Origin: Eupeodes corollae
Taxonomy: Eukaryota > Arthropoda > Insecta > Diptera > Syrphidae
DNA: 64,000 nucleotides
Direction: 5' to 3'
Assembly (NCBI RefSeq): GCF_945859685.1
Contig: NC_079147.1
Coordinates: 178,729,174-178,793,173 of the forward strand
The notes beneath the pieces are model-generated. The model saw only the letters and a program-made list of their open reading frames with translations. It searched no databases and had not been told where the DNA came from. The position numbers and the translations under genes were made by a program. Position 1 is the first letter of the stretch; every line of letters starts with the position of its first letter. Shown one piece after another: positions 56,476-64,000 of the stretch.

Positions 56476-58529
56476 ATTTATTCGCATCACCAAATCTCGA
56501 GACTAATTATTTATCTAATAAAAACTATACCAAAACAGCATCTAAAAATGTATACAAGTTGAAAAACAACAATCATTTCTAAAACTTGGAAACTTCTTCA
56601 GTAAAGCCCTGCATTTGCATTGACTATAAAGGCCAAAACCAGAAAAGGAAAAAAAAAGAAAACTAACAAAACTCATTCCTTAACTAATTATAAAGAAGAA
56701 AACACCCAGTAAGCTGAAAGCTAACGACTTTTAGATAAATACATATGCAAATCTTTAGCTAGATTTACCAACTCTCTGTATTATGTACATAAGTCTGTGT
56801 ATTTGAAAACATGTGTACTGCGCATTTCTGGTGATTAACCAATCTTCCTCACAAAATGCTTATTACGTCTGCATGCAAAGTATAATCTTCAATGGAATTG
56901 TGTTGGAAAAGGCATCTTTTCTGACAGCTTTTTGTTCACCAAAATCAAGGAGGCTTTTCTGCTGCAGCTATGTAGTAAATGACGAGATGAAAAACAACAA
57001 CGCTGAAGGCAACTAAACCAAGGATAAGACGGCGACGAGGGAGTGAGTATAGAAAATCAAATTAAATAATTAATTCATTCTGTGAAGCTTCATAATATAT
57101 ACTCGTAGTATATAACTGTTCAATGTGCATAACAGCATCACCGAAGCAGCAACACAAGGTATAAAATAGCATACCATCATACTGTTCTCTTCAAGCATAA
57201 CAAGCGTTACAAAGCGAGCAAGGAAGCATGGTTTCATCTTCGATATTCCTCCTTCCAGGATCTCGATACCCGACTTGTATGTACTAAAGCATCGTCGTTC
57301 TGGATGTGTCAGAAAAGGAGTTTGAATTAGGTTCTGGATTGGATTCCTGTTCGTTGTAACTTTGACTTTGACTGCACAGCAGCAGCTACTTGTTCTCTCT
57401 TTCTCCCGCATCTCGTCCTTTCTTCTTGTGTATGTGTGTGGGTGCAATTTTGAAATGCAACGTTGCAATATCGACTGACGTCGTCGTCACTCATCGAGGT
57501 GAGCAACTCAAACAATAGAATGTGCTGAGTGTGTAATGGGGGCGAGCTGATTAACCTGTAGCTGCCTTAGGTGGATAATTGGCAGCTTAATGGAGTTGCC
57601 ACGCTAAAAATTTGCTTTAGAATTGTAAATTAGTTGATGTATGGGTTTAAATAGGAGGAAGAAGGGAGTGGCAAAGGCGTTGTTTGAAGGAATGTGATTT
57701 TGAAGCTACATAAACTAATCTAGGTTGACTTGGGCGTATACGCAACTTTTTTTTACAACACCCATATTTATTTAAGATGAAATAATTCCCATTAAGAATG
57801 TCTAGTTCTCAACTTTAGTACTATTATTTTAAGTTTTCCAAAAATTTGATTGAGTTTTGAACAAATTGAATATATAGATGCATAGGGTCTTTCATTAAGC
57901 ATTTCAATCTTTAAATTTTATTAACAAAAAACTTTTTTATCGACATGTTTTTAACACAGGCTTATCGTTACTACTATATGTTTAGAGAAATGTTTAATAC
58001 AACATGATTCTGGCGACTAAATCAGGTTTGATTTGATAGGTGTCAAGGATTCTGTTGAGTCTTATATGCGTATAAACCTGCGACTTCAGCAGAAGTGGAG
58101 AAATGACAATATGACTTGAGCCTTACGAAAAAAGTGCCACCTTAACTTTCAAACCACATTTCGTGGCATATGTATATTTTATAGCAATAACAATTCCTTG
58201 TATTTGAAACACCACTACAATTTGTTCAATTACATGCAAATGTAGTTGAAGAATTACAATTACTAATAACATGTAATTGAAAAGAAAAAGTAATGATAAA
58301 AAAGCAGTAATAATTAATGTTTGCAGTAATCATTACACAAAAATGTAATAAAATGTTATTTTATTTAATTTCATGAAATATATTAATGTGTTTATAGAAT
58401 TAATAAATAACAAAATAAAAAAATGAAGTATCTTGGGAGTAATTTGAAAATAGTTTCCATCAAAACCTTGAATAAACCCATTTCTATTACATGTAATTAG
58501 TAAGTGCATTTTTTAAAACTGCAACTACA
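56476..58529. other. Repeat-poor non-coding DNA
   Basis: No gene recognised. The minus frame of 132 codons at 57070-57468 contains no domain I know and is followed by no plausible splice or promoter context. Confidence 0.45.
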
Positions 58530-60043
58530 AGTAAAACGAGACAGGGGGGAGAGGTGTTTCCACTAAGGCACCTCGCCTTATCCAGGCGGCAGCGGAGGAA
58601 TTCCCGAGATAGAATCAACGGTGGCGTCTACAGTTCCAGTAAGGTTAAACTACTTAATGAACACCTTATAGGGCTTCTTCGACATATTCGGAGCCCAGGC
58701 CTGTAAGGAGCGGTTTATCCGGCTCCCCTTCCTTGGAGTTATACTAAGGATCTGGCCCTCCAGGTTGGGGGTTGCGCCGTCGGGGTTACTTCCTGGCCAC
58801 GTAAAAAATACCTTAAGTTTCGAAGCACCAACAAGGCTCGGATACGGACGGATTAACTGTTGACAACCCACGCAAACGAAATAAGGACAACGAACTTCGG
58901 ATATGTACGTGGAATGTTAGGTCCCTTAACAGACCACGTGCAGCCGAACAATTAGCGGAAGCCCTAAACTGCTGCAAGGCAGATATTACCGCCATCCAAG
59001 AAGTGCGATGGGATGGACCGGGCACACGCAAACTAAAAGACTGCGAGATATACTACGGCGACTGCTACAGAGAACAAAGACAGCGTCTATTTGGGTGTAG
59101 ATTTGTTGTTGGAACTAGACTCAGCAAAAAGTCTTGAGTTTCAACAGTGTGAGCGAGCGCATCACGACAATCCGCATTAAGGCTTCATTTGCCAACATAA
59201 GCTTAATATGCGCGCATGCCCCAAAAGAGGAGAAAGATCAAGACACCAAAGACATATTCTTCGAGCTCTTCGACAAGACATATGAGCAGTGCCTTGGCTA
59301 TGACGTTAAAATTGTCTTAGGAGATTTTAATGCCAAGCTAGGAAGAGAAGAAGTCTTTGGTGGGATAATCGGGAGATACAGCCTCCACGACACCACCTCC
59401 GACAACGGATTCAGGCTGGTCGATTTCGCTGCGGGGCGAGACCTTCTGGTAGCTAGTACGCAGTTCACGCATCTTAATATCCACAAGGGGACATGGAAAT
59501 CTCCTAATCAATCAACCGTCAACCAGATTGACCACATTGCGATCGACGCACGACACTTCTCCAGAACATTCAGAGAGGCCATACTTTACTCGGACCACTA
59601 CCTCGTTTTAGCCAAGGTACGGCTACGGATATCCCGATCCAAGCCAAAACAAGGAAGTACTGTGAGAAGATTCGACGTTAGACGGCTACAATTGCAAGAG
59701 ACTACCATGTCCTTTTCCGATCGAGTCTCTAATAACCTCTTAAGGAATCCTATGCTTCCTGCATTAAGCATTGAAAACCAGTGGCAACATTGCCTTTCAG
59801 CCATCAGAGATGCCGCCTCTGAAGTGCTAGATGGACATCAACACTCCAGCCCGGAAGGTCTTCGAATCCAATCCCGAGGGACGGCGCAGTAGAGGAAGAC
59901 CGCGACTCAGGTGGCGCACCCAGGTGGGAGAGGACCTCAACCAACTTGGCGTGCGAAACTACGGACCGAGCTGGTTGGAGACGCATGTTGGTTGAGGCCC
60001 AGGTCCGCCCCGGACTGAAGCGCCACCTTAAGTAAGTGAGTAA
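58530..60043 (+). mobile_element. Internally deleted RTE-like retroelement
   Basis: A GC-richer leader (58535-58880) precedes an endonuclease gene, which then joins directly to the C-terminal tail of an RTE-type ORF. The end is a short TAAGTAAGTGAGTAAG repeat, the kind of 3' tail RTE elements use. The right flank AAACGCACGACTGGGTC is the start of the duplicated block, so the element inserted at that block's edge. Base composition differs from the AT-rich surroundings. Confidence 0.72.
58886..59998 (+). pseudogene. RTE-like endonuclease fused to RT tail by deletion
   Basis: First frame (58886-59138): NELRICTWNVRSLNRPRAA and KADITAIQEVRWDGPGT, the start of an AP-endonuclease with its EVRW glutamate. 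A one-base shift near 59130 leads to the second frame (59134-59892): ISLICAHAPKEEKD, KIVLGDFNAKLG, NQIDHIAIDARHFS and YSDHYLVLAKVRL. At about 59840 it jumps to the C-terminal RTE motif GRRSRGRPRLRWRTQVGEDL and LNQLGVRNYGPSWLE, in another frame. The reverse transcriptase, expected between them, is wholly missing. Not autonomous. Confidence 0.82.
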
Positions 60044-61480
60044 GAAACGCACGACTGGGTCGCTAGACCTTAATAATTTCTCCAAAAAAATCTGTTTAAA
60101 AATATTTCCTATATTTTAAGATTTAAAAATGTACCTGCAAAACAAGTTTTTCTCAAAAATTTAAAAGCCATTTTATTTGTCAAAAAATCTAGATTAACCT
60201 TTTATTCGAAAATCATTTTACATTTTGTCTTAAAAAAATTTTTGGTATAAGAACATAAAATTAAGAGAAAGTTTTAGAAAAATCACATCTTTAACCAAAA
60301 AATTTGTGTGGGGACTGCTGTTATTTTTCGTATTAATAAAACGAAAAAAACGCCTTACACTAATCGGCAGAAAATTTTAATTTTAATCAACACAATTATT
60401 TTGACTGTAGGGGCCAGGAGAGACAGACAGACGAAAGGAATCGGGGTACCCACTTTTTTCGGCTTCTCTACCATCGTAATGTCTTATTTTTGATTAAAAA
60501 CTCTATTTTGAAATTGTTAACTTATGAAAAACTTGCTATATGTTTCCTATATTTCGCAGTAAAAATCACTTCAATAATCACTATTTCAAAATCAAATGGG
60601 GTGGCGCAACAGTCCGTTGTGAACCAGGGCTTAGTGACTTACAACTCTCAACCATTCCTGTGTGCGAGTACTGTTGTCAGGAATGGATGGGACCTCCAGT
60701 TTTAGGCCGAATCCAAACGGCTAGTTTGAGAAAGCACTTTTTCATGACAAGAATAACTCTTGAAGGATTTGTCAATTCCTAGCAAGAGGCAGTATCCGCG
60801 AATTTTTTTTTTTTTAATTAAGGTGGCACAGGCAGGGATTGAACCCAAGACCCCTTGCATGACAGTCCAACGCACTAACCATCCGTGGCATGGTACTGAT
60901 AATAATCACTATTTATGTGTGTCAAAAAAATGTAATAGTAAAATTGAAGGCGACATTAAGGAATTCAAAGACAACTTAATATAAAATTCATGATCTCTTA
61001 TTCAAGGTTTCTTCTTAAGAACCTGAATATTTGCTCCTTTTTCTTAGAAACAATTTTTATGAAAATAATTTAAAGCATGACTTAAGTTTTTTCAAATTCA
61101 AAATTGAACGAAAATCAAAATTTGAGTTGTTTTTGACAGCAAACCACTTTTTGGTGAATGTCGATAAATTACTAATAAATCTTTAAATGCAATCTTTACG
61201 TATACAACTTAACAGTTATAAGCTTTTTGGCTCATGTGACCCCCCTAGATCGTCAATTGGTCAAAAGTTGATGAATTTGTGCTGTTTTTGGGAATAAGGC
61301 TGAATATCCGATTCATATTATGTTCTTGGTCCAATCTTCTATCAAAAGTAGTACTTTTAGCAACAAAGTTTTTTTGATACACAAAAAATAAATAATTCAA
61401 AATATAATGGGGGTCATATCCATTAACGCAATACGATTAGTTTTAAATTGAAGGAAATTCCTGCGAAAAAGCAGACAAAT
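60044..61480. repeat. Dispersed repeat, copy 2 (start of second duplicated block)
   Basis: It matches 7912-9250. It differs by a SINE insertion (60587-60900) and by a deletion of about 0.25 kb near 60255, where 8100-8345 of copy 1 is missing between two AAGAAC words. Confidence 0.75.
60587..60900 (-). mobile_element. tRNA-headed SINE, copy 3
   Basis: Exact 14-bp duplications AATAATCACTATTT flank it (60573-60586, 60901-60914). Read on the minus strand it has the A-box region near 60868-60881, the B box at 60836-60845, the same body and an ATTTGATTTTG tail. It is missing from copy 1 of the block, so it inserted after the duplication or was not fixed in both. Confidence 0.88.
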
Positions 61481-61523
61481 TATCTCCCAGCGGAGGTTTT
61501 TCTGAAGAAGGTGCTAAAAAGTA

Positions 61524-62960
61524 CCTGTTTTTTGTGTCACATGAATAGGGACAAAAAAAATATATTTACCCATCAGTTTAGTTTTTAATTTTTTTTAATT
61601 GATTGTTATTTAATAAATTATTAATACTTTACTACAATTGTTTTAAACATAGTGTTTGCATACTTGCATTATCTTTAATAAATATTGTATTATTTCCTGT
61701 ACTATTTAAAAGTCAATCTTGATGTACAGCTGTTTTTTGTTTTAATCAATAAATATCAATAAATAAATAAATATCAGTGTGTTTTCAAACATATAAAAGG
61801 ATACTGTTAATTTTTGGCAGTTTAGTACGATTAATAATTTGATAGAATCATGAATTATGAGTAGAGGTAAGGGTATAAGCAAAGATTAAATAGATCAAAT
61901 TCGAGCTTACCAGGATCTCAGCAAAATTATAAGAAGTTCAAATGTTGTATACAACTAGGAGTATGGAAAAATCCACAAAGAAAGTGTCAAGAAAGCCACA
62001 TCATTTCCGAAAAGGCGGGCGATAGTGAGATATGCTTCAAATTCAAGGCTTTCTATTAGTAAATTCAAGGCAGAAGCTGGGGTTATTGCTAGTAGATCGA
62101 CTGTCACTCGGGTGATACAGAAGGCAAACCATATAAGGCACCAAAATATGAAGAAAAACCATCATTGAATGCTGCTTGCAAGAACCAACACGCTTTGATT
62201 TTGCAACAATTCAGAATAGGTGGAATCGATCTTGACATACCGTCGTCTTTTTCGATGAAAAACAAATTAACGGACCTGATGGATATATGTATATAGCTGC
62301 TATTTTCATGATTCAATAAAATAAAAAATCTATCTTGAAAAAGGGCACAGTAAAGAAGGTGGTGTAATGGAATGGGTGCAATCCCCTATTACGGGACAGT
62401 GGAGCTGGATTTTCAAAGCTCTTAAATAACGATAATCACTTAAAAAATCAATTTTGGAACGAGGTTTTTCACAGTTTTCTGAATTATTTGGCAGACAACG
62501 ATGGACTTTCCAACAAGATAATGCACCAATACATACAGCATGAACAACAAAGGCCTAGATTTAGGGCGGAATGGGAACCTATTATCATGGCCCCATATTC
62601 TCCTGACCTGTACATCATGGAAAAAGTGTGGGAATGGCTTTTGAGAAAAGTGTACGAAGGAGAACGGCAGTATCAGAAAATCGAAGAAATTATTGAAGAC
62701 TTTATGTCGAGTCTGTTCCCAAATTTGGCTCAATTATCTGACATGACTCTATGAACCCATACACCACAGCACACAGTACTAAAAATAATTTTAATACATT
62801 CAATAAACCAGTACCTAAACCATAACTTAAAGGTAAATTTAGATCTTGTCCCTATCCATTTTCGTTTTTCCAAACTACCAAAGGGTTTGAGCAATGTCGA
62901 CAAATAAAAAAACGAAAACAATTTGTTCCTATTCATGTGACACGAAGTGTGTTTATGTCC
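61524..62960 (+). mobile_element. Tc1-type transposon (copy 2)
   Basis: TA dinucleotides flank it (61522-61523, 62961-62962). The inverted ends share TTGTGTCACATGAATAGG-like sequence on the left and CCTATTCATGTGACACGAAG on the right. The inside holds a broken transposase gene. Confidence 0.72.
61925..62755 (+). pseudogene. Tc1-type transposase, decayed
   Basis: Broken frames show the helix-turn-helix region (RYASNSRLS, KAEAGVIASRSTVTRVIQKA), HTVVFFDEKQINGPDGY-like DDE start near 62250-62290, WTFQQDNAPIHTA near 62500-62545 and PYSPDLYIMEKVWEWLLRKV near 62595-62655. Many stops. In this copy the central region absent from copy 1 (62300-62485) remains. Confidence 0.7.
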
Positions 62961-62989
62961 TAAAAATTATTCTGATTATTATTTGTATG

Positions 62990-64000
62990 TACTTTAATTT
63001 ATCGAACTTTCGATTTTTATTTTTTCATAATCATCGCCCAGAAACACCAACAAAGCCCATCAGTTTTGAATGTGAAATCTGAAGAGCTTTGAAGAATATT
63101 ATAACGAAAGGTATAGTCAACGTTATAATATAAACTCCAACTGCTCCAAAAATATTGTCATTCATCAATTTAGATTTAATAAAAAAAAAAAAGAAACTCG
63201 AACCAAAAAATCATAAAACAAACAAAAAACTCATTTGTCAAAACCGCACAACCGCACTTAATTACAGCCAATGAATTCAGAAAATTTATTAAATTTGAAC
63301 CAGAGCACCAGAGATGAGTGTATATTGAAATAAAGAGCAAACAAAACACAAAAAACCAAACCAAAATTTTTCAATTATTAAAACTTAAATTAGTTTTATC
63401 TGCGTTGCGTTGCTTCCGAAATCACCAAGAACCAAAAAAAAAATGGAATTGAAATAAATGCAAAAAAATCTAATCCCTTGCACACATTGAATTGAAATGA
63501 GAATAAATAAAATAACTTGTCCAACTCAATCACGCAATTTTTTGTATTTATTTTTGTGTTTTTGTTGGCTTTCCTTCCCCCCGGCCCCTCTAGGACAGTC
63601 TTTATTCAACGAAAAACGTACCAAATGAACAAATTCAATTCAAAAAATGTATATGTAGGAGAAAAACCCAAATTACAACCGCGAAAACCGCAATATTATT
63701 AGACAGAGAACATATCCATGATGGTGCGATGCGATGCGATTTGATGCAATGCGCTCCGCTCATCTATCTGCATGTAGAACACGCAAAAATGAAAGGATTT
63801 TCAAAATACGGGCCAAAAACATGAGAATGGATTTATTTCAATCATTGGTTGGTTGCATCTCCACCGACACCGCCCTCTAGCGACGCTCTATATAACCTCA
63901 CGAACAAACAGAAACTGACAAAAATGCAACCGCAAAACCCTTTTTCCGGAATAAATGCGGGCGTTCGACTGTGTGTAGATATCCTTTACCAAGAATTGTG
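62990..64000. repeat. Duplicated low-repeat segment, copy 2 (runs off the window)
   Basis: Near-identical to 12220-13183, with only a few substitutions and a small insertion. The TATA-like CTCTATATAACCTCACGAAC recurs at about 63885-63904. Not protein-coding as far as I can see. Confidence 0.8.

Noticed and set aside
57070..57468. 132-codon minus-strand open frame
   Set aside because: No domain, no promoter or splice context seen; the length is possible by chance in this window.

Overview
The window is AT-rich eukaryotic chromosomal DNA that is almost wholly made of transposable elements and their debris. It has no bacterial operons, no ribosomal RNA and no CRISPR array. I recognise no confident host protein-coding gene. 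The mixture of Jockey-superfamily, CR1-like and RTE-like LINEs, Tc1 transposons, a hAT-like element, a tRNA-headed SINE and foldback-type elements, together with the microsatellites, fits an insect and most likely a fly (Diptera). That is inference; the sequence does not identify the species. One assembly gap of Ns lies at 17724-17933.

Layout. 535-7564 is a three-level nest: an outer inverted-repeat element, inside it a second element with arms of about 0.5 kb and a broken SWIM zinc-finger gene, and inside the right arm of that a young LINE with an open 1109-codon endonuclease/reverse transcriptase frame and an 11-bp target-site duplication (TSD). 7912-13183 is a block (dispersed repeat, Tc1 transposon, then about 1 kb of low-repeat DNA) that recurs in direct orientation at 60044-64000 and runs off the window. 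In the first copy a LINE sits in the Tc1 gene. 14155-21760 holds nested LINE fragments on both strands, an imperfect palindrome, the gap, and a 1272-bp hAT-like element with an 8-bp TSD. 21765-29650 holds two inverted copies of a tandem-structured repeat, a shattered second copy of the 3.3-kb LINE family, an RTE-like LINE inside that, and two SINEs with perfect 12- and 14-bp TSDs. 29776-31930 and 35600-38620 are repeat-poor, apart from one possible signal-peptide exon at 31355. 31930-35600 holds two decayed LINEs on the minus strand. 38630-40080 is a degenerate (ACTG)n array with two higher-order units. 40500-43325 is a decayed full-length-like LINE. 43614-46067 is a Tc1 element with doubled terminal sites, carrying a LINE fragment that itself carries a 618-bp Foldback-like element with a 9-bp TSD. 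46380-47700 and 51770-52135 hold short LINE fragments. 48000-51700 and 52400-58500 are mostly repeat-poor. 58530-60043 is an RTE-like element that has lost its reverse transcriptase core.

How the parts work together: this is not a pathway but a record of successive insertions. LINE endonuclease/reverse transcriptases could move LINEs and SINEs; Tc1, hAT-like and Foldback-like elements would need transposases supplied from elsewhere, because every transposase gene here is broken or absent. The most notable items are the Foldback-like element (44410-45027), the SINE family, the hAT-like element that splits a LINE frame cleanly, the SWIM-bearing inverted-repeat element, and the duplicated block with a step in identity.
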